A program made the position numbers and the translations under genes. Below, piece by piece: positions 8,720 through 16,859 of a stretch of 55,841 nucleotides of DNA. Every line of letters begins with the position of its first letter. Position 1 is the first letter of the stretch. The stretch spans positions 1 through 55,841 of the forward strand of contig CABXBY010000002.1 of the NCBI GenBank assembly GCA_902510655.1. Direction: 5' to 3'. The notes below the pieces were generated by a model. That model was not told where the DNA came from. It searched no databases and saw only the letters and a list, made by a program, of their open reading frames with translations. Source of the DNA: an uncultured Bacteroidota bacterium (GTDB lineage: Bacteria; Bacteroidota; Bacteroidia; Flavobacteriales; Flavobacteriaceae).

Positions 8720-10066
8720 TTAATTACTATTTCTAACCCTTCTCAACCTTTCTTTCCATTGATTATAGTTTTCTTTGGGCAAATCTGGAATAGTGTCTAA
8801 TGATTTTTTTAATAAATTATATTCTTCATTTTCTTTTTCAGTTAAATCAGTAGTCGAAATAGGTCTCTTTTCATAAATATCCTCGGAATATTTAAAAAAT
8901 TTACCTTTCTTGTATAGCTTATAATCCTTACTTTGAGCAAAAATTCCTCTATCGAGTCCTCTCGTTGACCACATTGGATTATAATAAGTTACTAAAACGT
9001 CTCTTTCCAAATAGCTATCGTCTAACAAAAGCGGAATTAAACTTTTTCCGTAAGATTCATAATTTTTAACATTAAGAATGTCTTCAAAAGTTGCATAAAA
9101 ATCCGTGAGATCTATTAATGCATTGCTAACTCTGTAATTCTTAATTTTAGTATTCCAATTAATTATCAAAGGAACGTTTGAAGCATGTTTAATTGTTCTT
9201 CCTTTAGAACCTTGTATCTGATTACCGTTATTTAAGGTTGTTACTTTTGTGTCTGTTCCGTTATCTCCTAAAAAAATCAAAATTGTATTTTTATCTAAAT
9301 TATTTTTTGTTAAAGCGTCTGAAATTTCACCAATAACCTTGTCCATGTAAGTAACCATTTCTGAAAAATATTTTGGATTATTGCCAATATTTCTTTTGGT
9401 TAAGTCATTCCAATCTTTAGAATCAGGCGTAGGACGAAAAGGATCATGAACCAATGCCATTGGATAATAAACAAAAAAAGGAGTGTTCTTATTTCGTTCA
9501 ATGTAATCTACTATAAAATTTGAAAAGATATTGGGTCCATAATCATCAATAGTGGTTTCTATTTTTTTTCCATTTTGAAAAATATTTGGATTGGCAAACC
9601 TATCACCTCTTTCGGTTAACCACCATAGACAATACTCATCAAATCCGGCATCATAAGGTCTATCTAAGTTTTGGTTATTTTCTAAATCAAATTGAACTCC
9701 ATTTAATTGCCATTTACCTACAATTGAAGTTTTATAACCGTTTTCTTGAAATAAATTTCCAAAAGTTTTTTGACTAGGGTTCAAATATGTGAAATATTCA
9801 TAATTAACATAATTTGGTTTACCAGTCATGATTTTAACCCTTGTAGGACTGCATAGGGGTTGAGAATAGGCGTTAGTGAAATTGATACCGTTTCTAGCTA
9901 AAGAATCTAAAACAGGTGTTTTATAATTAATAGCTCCATTTAATCCTAATGCTTCAAACCCAATATCGTCAGCCATTATTAAAATCACATTAGGTTTATC
10001 GATTTTTAGTTCAGTGCTGCAAGAAAAAAAACATAATGATAAAAAAAGAAAAAAAATATATTTCAT
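8720..10066 (-). CDS. Sulfatase (formylglycine-dependent arylsulfatase family), lipoprotein
   Basis: A type I sulfatase of 448 residues that would hydrolyse sulfate esters, in marine flavobacteria usually on algal or animal glycans. The activation motif CSPTR is at residues 72-76, where Cys72 would become formylglycine. Other metal and substrate motifs are visible: ILIMADDIG near residue 30, TGKPNYV after the Cys, GKWQLNG, and FLGDNGTDT near residue 265. The N-terminus is a lipoprotein signal (LCFFSCSTE, Cys16). No SusC/SusD pair, glycoside hydrolase or dedicated sulfatase maturase lies next to it. The substrate cannot be assigned. Confidence 0.93.
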   Translation of the reverse strand: MKYIFFLFLSLCFFSCSTELKIDKPNVILIMADDIGFEALGLNGAINYKTPVLDSLARNGINFTNAYSQPLCSPTRVKIMTGKPNYVNYEYFTYLNPSQKTFGNLFQENGYKTSIVGKWQLNGVQFDLENNQNLDRPYDAGFDEYCLWWLTERGDRFANPNIFQNGKKIETTIDDYGPNIFSNFIVDYIERNKNTPFFVYYPMALVHDPFRPTPDSKDWNDLTKRNIGNNPKYFSEMVTYMDKVIGEISDALTKNNLDKNTILIFLGDNGTDTKVTTLNNGNQIQGSKGRTIKHASNVPLIINWNTKIKNYRVSNALIDLTDFYATFEDILNVKNYESYGKSLIPLLLDDSYLERDVLVTYYNPMWSTRGLDRGIFAQSKDYKLYKKGKFFKYSEDIYEKRPISTTDLTEKENEEYNLLKKSLDTIPDLPKENYNQWKERLRRVRNSN

Positions 10067-10108
10067 AGTACGGTTTTTTGATTTATAAAAATTATATCTT
10101 AAACACTT

Positions 10109-10297
10109 TTAAGACTTATTTATTTTGTTCCATGCAAAAAACATAGCTGAAGCAAAAAAAAATAAAGCGCCTAACGGTAATAAAAAGAAAGGTTCGTTTA
10201 GATATCCATTTTCATCAACATCTGATCCAATTATAAAAAATAAAACATAGCAGAATAAACTAATTGTAAATAAAATTAATGGTAATTTTTTCTTCAT
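10109..10297 (-). CDS. Small two-span membrane protein, DUF3955-like
   Basis: A 62-residue protein with two hydrophobic helices (about 5-24 and 38-56) joined by IGSDVDENGYLNEPFFLLPLG. That connecting loop matches my memory of the DUF3955 signature (GS-x-VDE-x-G-x-L-x-EPF-x-L-x-P-x-G). Function is unknown for the family. It lies upstream of the sulfatase on the same strand with a 42-base gap, so the two may be cotranscribed, although nothing else ties them together. Confidence 0.72.
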   Translation of the reverse strand: MKKKLPLILFTISLFCYVLFFIIGSDVDENGYLNEPFFLLPLGALFFFASAMFFAWNKINKS

Positions 10298-10354
10298 ACT
10301 TGATTAATTAACATTTAATAATTGTCAAATCTATATAAAGCTAATATTTTATTT

Positions 10355-10362
10355 TATTTTTG
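10355..10362 (+). promoter_or_regulatory. -7 promoter box TATTTTTG upstream of flavin reductase
   Basis: Exact match to the Bacteroidota -7 consensus TAnnTTTG. It overlaps the TTG that the ORF track used as a start (10360). That makes translation from the TTG implausible and supports ATG at 10378, which leaves a short A-rich leader. Confidence 0.6.
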
Positions 10363-10377
10363 GACAGATTTAAAAAA

Positions 10378-10998
10378 ATGAAACATATAACAAAACAAGA
10401 TTTAAAAGATATGAATCGCATATATCGTTTAAATTTGATAAACAGTTGCACTGGCTATAAATCTGCTAATTTAATTGGAACAGTTTCTACACAAAACATT
10501 CATAATGTCGCAGTATTTAGCTCTATAACTCACTTAGGAAGTGACCCAGCTTTACTAACTTTCATCGTAAGGCCTACAACTGTTCCTAGGGATACTTATA
10601 AAAATATAATTGACAATAAAGAATTTACAGTTAATCACATAAATGTTGATGATATTGAAGAAGCTCACCATACATCTGCTAGATATCCATCTGTTATTTC
10701 TGAATTTGATATGACCAAACTAGAAAAAGAATTTAAGGATAACTATAAATCACCATTTGTGAAATCATCTAGAATTAAATTAGGATGTAAATACTTAAAT
10801 CAATACGAAATTAAAGAAAATAACACTTTATTAATGGTTGCTGAAATAAACGATATTTATTTCAGTGAAGAAATTATTCAAAATGACGGCTGGTTAAACT
10901 TAGAAAAAGCTAAAACTGTAACTGTTAATGGACTTGATGGTTATGCACTACCCAGCCTTGTAAGTAGATTTGAATATGCTAAACGAAAAAATGAATAA
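10378..10998 (+). CDS. Flavin reductase family protein (FMN-binding split barrel)
   Basis: A 206-residue flavin reductase-like protein. I start it at ATG 10378 (MKHITKQDLKDM) rather than the track's TTG at 10360, because the TTG lies inside a perfect -7 box. The split-barrel FMN fold is indicated by NLIGTVSTQNIHNVAVFSSITHLGSDPALLTFIVRP, followed by DTYKNIIDNKEFTVNHIN, and the C-terminal VNGLDGYALPS. The family uses NAD(P)H to reduce FMN, or binds flavin in oxidoreductase systems. Its stop overlaps the start of the O-methyltransferase gene by eight bases (ATGAATAA), so the pair is translationally linked. The physiological partner is not evident. Confidence 0.88.
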   Translation: MKHITKQDLKDMNRIYRLNLINSCTGYKSANLIGTVSTQNIHNVAVFSSITHLGSDPALLTFIVRPTTVPRDTYKNIIDNKEFTVNHINVDDIEEAHHTSARYPSVISEFDMTKLEKEFKDNYKSPFVKSSRIKLGCKYLNQYEIKENNTLLMVAEINDIYFSEEIIQNDGWLNLEKAKTVTVNGLDGYALPSLVSRFEYAKRKNE

Positions 10999-11632
10999 TT
11001 TTATAGACACTAAAATTTTAGAGTACTCTGAATTCAATTCGCAAAAAGAACCTGACCTATTAAAGGAACTCAATAGAGAAACTCACTTAAAAATTTTAAA
11101 CCCCAGAATGTTAAGTGGTGCTTTTCAAGGAAGACTAATATCACTCATATCTAAATTAATTAATCCCAAAAAAGTTTTAGAGATAGGAACTTATACAGGA
11201 TATTCTGCATTATGTTTATATGAGGGGTTAGATGAAAATGGTTTAATTCATACTATTGATAAAAACGAAGAACTATTTGAAATTCAAAAGAAATATTTTG
11301 AAAAAACTGGAGAAAAAGAAAAATTCGTTCAACATCTTGGAGATGCTCTAAAAATAATTCCAACAATCAATGAAACTTTTGATTTAATTTTTTTAGATGC
11401 AGATAAAGAAAATTATATAAATTATTTTAATTGTATAATAAATAAATTAAATAAAAATGGAGTGATTTTGGCTGACAATGTGCTTTGGAGCGGAAAGGTA
11501 GCAGATGAAAAGCAACAAGATGAAACAACAAAAATATTAAGAGAGTTTAATAATATGGTTAATAATGATAATAGAGTTGAAACGATTTTATTACCGATAA
11601 GGGATGGTATTTCTTTAATTAGAAAAATTTAG
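10991..11632 (+). CDS. Class I SAM-dependent O-methyltransferase
   Basis: A caffeoyl-CoA/catechol-type O-methyltransferase of 213 residues. I start at ATG 10991 (MNNFIDTKIL), since the track start at 10970 lies further inside the previous gene. SAM-binding motif I is VLEIGTYTGYSALCL (about residues 62-76). The metal-site motifs are FLDADKENY and ILADNVLWSGKV. The length and motifs match the widespread bacterial family that methylates catechol-like hydroxyls, but the native substrate is unknown. It converges on tatA, and the two stops share TTAG (11629-11632). Confidence 0.92.
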   Translation: MNNFIDTKILEYSEFNSQKEPDLLKELNRETHLKILNPRMLSGAFQGRLISLISKLINPKKVLEIGTYTGYSALCLYEGLDENGLIHTIDKNEELFEIQKKYFEKTGEKEKFVQHLGDALKIIPTINETFDLIFLDADKENYINYFNCIINKLNKNGVILADNVLWSGKVADEKQQDETTKILREFNNMVNNDNRVETILLPIRDGISLIRKI

Positions 11633-11892
11633 AATTTTCTTTTTATTGACCCTCCTAAATCGTCCATTTTTTCTTTTACTTCATCAATTTCTTTTTTTAT
11701 TGAGTCAGTATCTATACCTTGATTTTCAGCACTTTTTTTAATTTCTGATTTAATATCTTCAGTAGCATCTTTTACTTGGCGAATACCCTTTCCAAGACCC
11801 TTAGCAATTTCAGGGATTTTGTCGGCACCAAAAACTAATAGAACAATTAATCCAATAAAAAGAATTTCGGGGCCACTTATAAATAAGATCAT
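11629..11892 (-). CDS. tatA: Sec-independent protein translocase TatA/TatE family protein
   Basis: An 87-residue Tat component. It has one N-terminal membrane helix (LFISGPEILFIGLIVLLVFG), the hinge FGADKIPEIAKGLGKGIRQVKDAT typical of TatA, and an amphipathic charged C-terminal helix. It would polymerise to form the pore for folded twin-arginine substrates. No tatB or tatC gene is nearby. A box TATATTTA (one mismatch to TAnnTTTG) lies upstream at 11911-11918, beside the terminator of the preceding M1 peptidase gene, so it is probably transcribed separately. Confidence 0.93.
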   Translation of the reverse strand: MILFISGPEILFIGLIVLLVFGADKIPEIAKGLGKGIRQVKDATEDIKSEIKKSAENQGIDTDSIKKEIDEVKEKMDDLGGSIKRKF

Positions 11893-11916
11893 AAATAATT
11901 TTATTTAATGTAAATA

Positions 11917-11950
11917 TAAAAAAAAGGTCAATTAAAAAATTGACCTTTTT
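11917..11950 (-). terminator. Rho-independent terminator after M1 peptidase gene
   Basis: A perfect 8-bp stem, GGTCAATT (11926-11933) and AATTGACC (11938-11945), with an AAAA loop. An A-tract lies on one flank and a T-tract on the other, so the minus-strand RNA ends in a U-run. It sits immediately after the M1 peptidase stop (11953). This is the clearest terminator in the window. Confidence 0.85.
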
Positions 11951-11952
11951 TA

Positions 11953-14229
11953 TTAACCTTTAACCTTTGATTTAAATTTATCAAATTCAGATTCGTCCTG
12001 TTTTTTAGGCCATGAATTGTTTGATGTATCTATGTCAGCTGTTTCTAAATCTGGATCTAAAATAATATTTATAATTTTTTTGTTTGAAGTAATTAATTTT
12101 TTTACTTCATTATCATTTTTTCTCCAGATCTGAGCAGGATAAGTTACTCTTTTAGTTGTTCCATCTTCGTATTCAAAATCAACAATAATAGGCATAACTA
12201 AACCACCTGGTTTTTCAAAAATAATTTCATAAAAGAATTTTGGAACTTCTTTATTAGAAACTTCATTTTCATTAAGATAATTATTAAGGAGTTTTGAATT
12301 TTCTAAAGGATCATTATCCTTTACACTATTAGTGTCGTTATCAAAATTTTCCAAAAATACTAGTGGTCTTAATTTTGTGATTCCTCGTTCTTCCATTATT
12401 TTTTTCACTGCAACACTTGGTTCGCTTGAAACAAAATATTGATTCACTTCCTTAATTCCAATATCAACATAATCAGTTGTATAAAACCATCCTCTCCAAA
12501 ACCAATCTAAATCAACAGCAGATGCATCTTCCATAGTTCTAAAAAAATCTTCAGGACTTGGATGTTTAAACATCCAACGCTTTGAATAGGTCTTGAAAGC
12601 ATGATCAAAAAGTTCTTTACCCATAACTGTTTCTCTTAAAATATTAAGAGCTGTAGCAGGCTTACCATAGGCATTAGGGCCTAGGCTGTATACATTTTCA
12701 GGATTACTCATGATTGGTGCTAAAAAGTTTTGATCTACACCCATATACCTTGTAATCATGTTTGCAGGCCCTCTGTCTGATGGAAAATTTTCAAGTGGAT
12801 AAATAATTTCTGGGATATCTTTACCCAATTTTTGTTCAGTAATGTACTGAACAAAAGTATTAATTCCTTCGTCCATCCAAGCCCATTGTCTTTCATCATT
12901 ATTAACAATCATTGGAAACCAATTATGTCCAACTTCATGAATTATCACACCTATCATTCCAAATTTCACATCATCAGAATAAGATCCATCTATATTAGGC
13001 CTTCCAAAATTAAAACATATCATAGGGTATTCCATTCCAATTTGTTTAGCGTGAACAGAAATGGCTTTATGGTAAGGATAATCAAATGTGTAATCTGAAT
13101 ATGTTTTTAAAGTTTCAGCTACAACAACAGTTGAATAATCTTCCCACAAAGGGTTACCTTCCTTTGGATACATAGAAACAGCCATTACATCTTTATCACC
13201 AATTTTAACTGCCATCATATCCCATATAAACTTTCTTGATGTTGCAAAGGCAAAATCTCTAACATTTTCAGCTTGAAAATGCCATGTTTTTTTCTTTTTT
13301 GAAAACCCTTTTTCAACTTCTTCAGCTTCAGCCTGAGTAACAATCATTACAGGCTTATCATACGTTTTTTTAGCTTTATTGTAACGTTTAATCATTTCCT
13401 TAGAAAATACATTTTTTCTGTTTTGAAGTTCACCAGTTGCATCTAAAATATGGTCAGAGGGAACAGTTATTTTTACATCATAATTTCCAAATGGTAAAGC
13501 AAATTCACCGTCTCCCCAAAATTGATAATTTTGCCAACCTTCAACTTCGTTATAGACAGCCATTCTAGGAAAAAATTGAGCTATGATATAAACTCTATTA
13601 CCATCCTTATCAAAAGATTCATATCCAGATCTTCCATCTTGGTTAACATGATCCTGAATATTGTACCACCACTTGATTGAAAAAGAAAAACTTTCCCCAC
13701 TTTTAAGAATGTTAGGTAAATCTACTCTCATCATGGTTTGATTGACAAAATGTTTTAACGGTTTATTGTTTTCGTCAATAACGTATTCGATATTAAAACC
13801 TCCATCAAATGAATCAGTTAAAAATTCTTTTGTAAAACCAGATGGAAGATAAGCTGGAGAAACACCACCTCCATCAATCAGAAGAGATGGAGAATCTTTT
13901 TTTCTTATGTTTTGATCTAATTGAACCCATAAATACTCCAAATTATCAGGAGAATTATTAGTATATGTTATAGTTTCAGAACCATAAATCCTTTTATTTT
14001 CATCATCTAATTCAATATCCATTTTGTAATCAGCTTGTTGCTGATAATATGCTGGACCTGGTGCTCCAGAAGCTGTTCTAAACATATTAGGAGAAGAAAA
14101 TTCTTGATAAAGTTGTCTAAACTTGTTTACATTAATATTTTCCTGATTTCTTTCTTTTGCATCCTGAGAAAACCCAACAAATGAAACAAAAAACCCAAGA
14201 ACAATTAAAACTATTTTTTTGTATAACAT
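11953..14229 (-). CDS. M1 family zinc metallopeptidase (aminopeptidase-like), exported
   Basis: A 758-residue M1 (gluzincin) peptidase with a signal peptide (IVLIVLGFFVSFVGFSQ). The zinc site HEVGH is at 431-435 with the third ligand Glu454 in WAWMDEG. The substrate-anchoring GMEYP is at 398-402, a variant of the GXMEN motif. An N-terminal beta domain (residues 60-260) precedes the catalytic domain, and an Ig-like or helical C-terminal region ends in a charged tail (KFKSKVKG). It should trim peptides in the periplasm or at the cell surface. It heads into a strong terminator. Upstream on the same strand are a DUF6702 gene and two CarboxypepD_reg genes. Confidence 0.92.
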   Translation of the reverse strand: MLYKKIVLIVLGFFVSFVGFSQDAKERNQENINVNKFRQLYQEFSSPNMFRTASGAPGPAYYQQQADYKMDIELDDENKRIYGSETITYTNNSPDNLEYLWVQLDQNIRKKDSPSLLIDGGGVSPAYLPSGFTKEFLTDSFDGGFNIEYVIDENNKPLKHFVNQTMMRVDLPNILKSGESFSFSIKWWYNIQDHVNQDGRSGYESFDKDGNRVYIIAQFFPRMAVYNEVEGWQNYQFWGDGEFALPFGNYDVKITVPSDHILDATGELQNRKNVFSKEMIKRYNKAKKTYDKPVMIVTQAEAEEVEKGFSKKKKTWHFQAENVRDFAFATSRKFIWDMMAVKIGDKDVMAVSMYPKEGNPLWEDYSTVVVAETLKTYSDYTFDYPYHKAISVHAKQIGMEYPMICFNFGRPNIDGSYSDDVKFGMIGVIIHEVGHNWFPMIVNNDERQWAWMDEGINTFVQYITEQKLGKDIPEIIYPLENFPSDRGPANMITRYMGVDQNFLAPIMSNPENVYSLGPNAYGKPATALNILRETVMGKELFDHAFKTYSKRWMFKHPSPEDFFRTMEDASAVDLDWFWRGWFYTTDYVDIGIKEVNQYFVSSEPSVAVKKIMEERGITKLRPLVFLENFDNDTNSVKDNDPLENSKLLNNYLNENEVSNKEVPKFFYEIIFEKPGGLVMPIIVDFEYEDGTTKRVTYPAQIWRKNDNEVKKLITSNKKIINIILDPDLETADIDTSNNSWPKKQDESEFDKFKSKVKG

Positions 14230-14267
14230 AATTATTTTTTTTTGAATTTTAAATTTAATAAAATTGT

Positions 14268-14756
14268 TTAAATATTTAGTGAAAGAACTGAATTATTCAA
14301 TCTTGATATAAAACTCTTTTTTACACCGTTTTTTTTAACATGAATAATGTTTTGTTGTTCAGAATAAAGATCAAACAAAAGTTTATTGTCTAACCTAATA
14401 ATATTAAAACTAGGAAGATCTTCAATTTCTAAATAAAAAACAAACATGTCGTTTTTATTTTCTAAACCTAAAAAATTTAATTTATTTATTACATCATCAA
14501 ATGAAACAGTGAGAAAAGAATTAAAATAATTATTGATATTGCTATGAAATGTAGAGTCAATAAGTGCCTGATCAGTTAACACATGATTAATAGAGTATTG
14601 TTTTTTGAGAGCATCTTTAAAATCGTCTTTGAATAATCTTATCGTAATTTGAAGTGAATTAGTGTCTGTGAAATTAAAAAGAGATGTACTCACATAGTAT
14701 TTATGAGATGAAAAACTTAAACAAAAAACTATTAAAAGCAATTTTATATTATTCAT
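14268..14756 (-). CDS. DUF6702 family exported protein
   Basis: A 162-residue exported protein. I choose the internal ATG at 14756 (MNNIKLLLIVFCLSFSSHKYYVSTS), because the track start at 14780 lies deeper within the upstream gene and would spoil the signal peptide. The mature start HKYYVSTSLFNFTDTNSLQITIRLFKDDF resembles DUF6702 proteins of Bacteroidota, which typically begin HKFYVS. The function is unknown. The start overlaps the stop of the upstream CarboxypepD_reg gene by eight bases, indicating translational coupling, and the M1 metallopeptidase follows 38 bases downstream. Confidence 0.7.
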   Translation of the reverse strand: MNNIKLLLIVFCLSFSSHKYYVSTSLFNFTDTNSLQITIRLFKDDFKDALKKQYSINHVLTDQALIDSTFHSNINNYFNSFLTVSFDDVINKLNFLGLENKNDMFVFYLEIEDLPSFNIIRLDNKLLFDLYSEQQNIIHVKKNGVKKSFISRLNNSVLSLNI

Positions 14757-15537
14757 TTCTACTTTTATAAAATTTATCAAATGCTTCTAAAACTAATCCA
14801 TGATTAGATAATTTAAAATCATTTTGAATTGAACTATTTTCAATAGCTCCAAGGACAAATTCATACACTTCATTCTGAGTTAAATTGTAGGATCTTGTAA
14901 AAAAACTAACACCATAAAACTCAATAATATCTAATGTAGTTATGTTTTGCTTATCCCAAACTCTTCTTTTTTTTAACCTCTTATAATATCCACTTAAATT
15001 TTTATACAAAGCTTCAATATTAATAGCCATTACTGGCAAACCAATATAAGGTACAATTTTTTCAATTTTTTCTTCTCTAATTCCTTTAAATCCAGGAATA
15101 CCGACATCATCAAAATTTATTGGAACCTTAACGTTTGAATTTGCCATATCATCTAAAATATTTCCTGATAAACTGTGAGACCTAACCACTACATTATTTA
15201 ACTGATTGATAAACAGATCAACATAAATTTTTAAATAAGTTTGATCCAATATCTCGCCTTCCATTATAATAACTCTTGGTTTTATTTGAACTGAAGATAT
15301 TATAATAGTGTCTTGTTTTTGAATTCCAATTTCAAAAATCCCGTTAATATCAGTTATTGTTTTAGAACCACTTGTTTTATTTATGATGTGAATTCCACTA
15401 ATGTTGACGGAATCATTTACAATTTCTCCTTTCAAAACTCTAAAGTTTTGTTTGGTTTGAGAAAAACAAGAAATTAATCCTAAAAAAAAACAAACTATAA
15501 AACTAACTTCTTTCAAGTACCTTTTTAAATTTATCAC
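14749..15537 (-). CDS. Carboxypeptidase-like regulatory-domain protein (second paralog)
   Basis: A 262-residue protein with a signal peptide ending SCFSQ. The N-terminal CarboxypepD_reg-like beta sandwich (about residues 36-110) includes LKGEIVNDSVNISGIHIINKTSGSKTITDINGIFEIGI and DTIIISSVQIKPRVIIM. A C-terminal domain I do not recognise follows, with GYYKRLKKRRVW and an alpha-helical tail. It is a paralog of the gene upstream, sharing the layout of regulatory domain plus roughly 120-residue extension. The ATG start overlaps the upstream gene by 35 bases. An in-frame TTG at 15516 (MKEVSFIVCFF) would cut the overlap and keep a good signal peptide. The function is unknown. Confidence 0.72.
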   Translation of the reverse strand: MINLKRYLKEVSFIVCFFLGLISCFSQTKQNFRVLKGEIVNDSVNISGIHIINKTSGSKTITDINGIFEIGIQKQDTIIISSVQIKPRVIIMEGEILDQTYLKIYVDLFINQLNNVVVRSHSLSGNILDDMANSNVKVPINFDDVGIPGFKGIREEKIEKIVPYIGLPVMAINIEALYKNLSGYYKRLKKRRVWDKQNITTLDIIEFYGVSFFTRSYNLTQNEVYEFVLGAIENSSIQNDFKLSNHGLVLEAFDKFYKSRNE

Positions 15538-16252
15538 TTTGTTTAATTAGAAAATCTAATAGCTGAAATTCATTGCTTTTTTTAAATAAAAATTTAGAAG
15601 GAAATTTATCATCACAGAACAATAAAAATTCAGAAATATTTTGTTTTTTTAATCCAAGATTTTTTATAAAAAAAGCATCATCATATACCTCTCTTATTAA
15701 ATCACTTGGTTTATAATTAACATTACTTAACTGACTGTCTATTTCTCCATTTTTTGAAGAAGATTTAGCAATCATTTTATAAAGGTTTATAAAATTTAAT
15801 CCATTATTGAATGTTCCTGCTTTTAAAATTTGGTTTTCAATTTTAGAGGATTTATCAAAATTGTAATAAGTTCTTTTAAATTCTTCCTCTTTTAAATCTA
15901 AAAACTTTTCTGTATTTTCCGGACCAACAACTACTTCGTCTAACACAGTTACCTTTTCATTCACATCTATAACTAACCGACTTTTTTGAAGAATTTCTTT
16001 ATTTATGATAACTGATCTTATTTGATATTGCACAGAAGAAAAAACAAGTCGGTCATTTAGCTTTACTAACATTTCAAATTCTCCTTCACCATCTGTTATT
16101 GTAGCTTGTCTACTTGTATTATTCACTACGTTAGCAGATATTACATTACTATTTTTATACAATACTTTACCTCTAATCCAAGTTCTGTTCTCAGATTGAG
16201 AATAAACAAATTTTGAAATAAAAAATAATATAAATACGTATCTCATTAACAT
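15503..16252 (-). CDS. Carboxypeptidase-like regulatory-domain protein (first paralog)
   Basis: A 249-residue exported protein (signal YVFILFFISKFVYSQ) with an N-terminal CarboxypepD_reg-like domain: IRGKVLYKNSNVISANVVNNTSRQATITDGEGEFEMLV, DRLVFSSVQYQIRSVIIN and VLDEVVVG. The domain is the same as in SusC-type receptor plugs, but no TonB-dependent barrel follows. A helix-rich extension of about 130 residues ends at VLERS. It begins eight bases after the tRNA-Gly 3' end and heads a four-gene run (two paralogs, DUF6702, M1 peptidase), so it is probably read from the tRNA promoter. The function is unknown. Confidence 0.72.
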   Translation of the reverse strand: MLMRYVFILFFISKFVYSQSENRTWIRGKVLYKNSNVISANVVNNTSRQATITDGEGEFEMLVKLNDRLVFSSVQYQIRSVIINKEILQKSRLVIDVNEKVTVLDEVVVGPENTEKFLDLKEEEFKRTYYNFDKSSKIENQILKAGTFNNGLNFINLYKMIAKSSSKNGEIDSQLSNVNYKPSDLIREVYDDAFFIKNLGLKKQNISEFLLFCDDKFPSKFLFKKSNEFQLLDFLIKQSDKFKKVLERS

Positions 16253-16260
16253 AAAATTGA

Positions 16261-16332
16261 GCGGGAGACCGGGTTCGAACCGGCGACATTCAGCTTGGAA
16301 GGCTGACGCTCTACCAACTGAGCTACTCCCGC
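16261..16332 (-). tRNA. tRNA-Gly (anticodon TCC)
   Basis: The reverse complement is a 72-base cloverleaf. The acceptor stem is GCGGGAG/CTCCCGC, the D arm GCTC..GAGC, the anticodon loop CTTCCAA gives TCC, and the T arm is CCGG(T)TTCGAAC(C)CGG-type. CCA is not encoded. A perfect -7 box lies seven bases upstream, and the next coding gene starts eight bases downstream. Confidence 0.96.
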
Positions 16333-16339
16333 GTTATTA

Positions 16340-16347
16340 CAAATATA
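16340..16347 (-). promoter_or_regulatory. -7 promoter box TATATTTG for tRNA-Gly and the genes behind it
   Basis: On the minus strand TATATTTG matches TAnnTTTG exactly and ends seven bases before the first base of tRNA-Gly. A TTTA lies 17 bases further upstream as a weak -33 element. No other promoter fits between the tRNA and the 16252 gene, so this one may serve both. Confidence 0.7.
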
Positions 16348-16409
16348 AAAATTAATGAATTGTTAAATTATATTAATAACAACTAAATATATTATTAATT
16401 TTAACTTAC

Positions 16410-16859
16410 ATGAGTTTTATTTTAAAAAAAGTTGAAAGCACAGATTTATATCCTCTAAGAAACAAAGTCTTGAGAAATAATAAAGGCATTCAGCACTGTA
16501 AATTTGATGGAGACGAAAATGAAGATACGGTTCATTTTGCTGCAATTAAAAATCAATCAATTATAGGAGGAGTTTCTTTAATTAATAACAATACTAATGA
16601 AGTTAAATCTTTAAAAAATATTCAACTCAGAGGAATGGCAGTTTATAGAAATTATCAAAAAAATAAAATTGGGTCATTATTACTTAAAAAAGTCGAATCC
16701 TATTGCGTTAAAAATAATATTGACTGTATATGGATGAATGCAAGATTAGAAGCATTGAAATTTTATTTAAAAAATGATTATACAAAAACCAAAAAAAGTT
16801 TTAATATTGAAGGCATTGGAAAACATTATTTTTTATATAAAAAATTAAATGAAAAATAA
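16410..16859 (+). CDS. GNAT family N-acetyltransferase
   Basis: A 149-residue acetyltransferase of the GNAT superfamily. The acetyl-CoA pyrophosphate-binding signature is LRGMAVYRNYQKNKIGSLLLKKVE (about residues 73-95), followed by IWMNARLEALKFYLKNDYTKT, the usual motif B. The fold transfers an acetyl group to an amine; the acceptor cannot be read from sequence. It is divergent from tRNA-Gly and overlaps the start of the VanY-like gene by 11 bases, so the two are probably translated together. Confidence 0.88.
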   Translation: MSFILKKVESTDLYPLRNKVLRNNKGIQHCKFDGDENEDTVHFAAIKNQSIIGGVSLINNNTNEVKSLKNIQLRGMAVYRNYQKNKIGSLLLKKVESYCVKNNIDCIWMNARLEALKFYLKNDYTKTKKSFNIEGIGKHYFLYKKLNEK

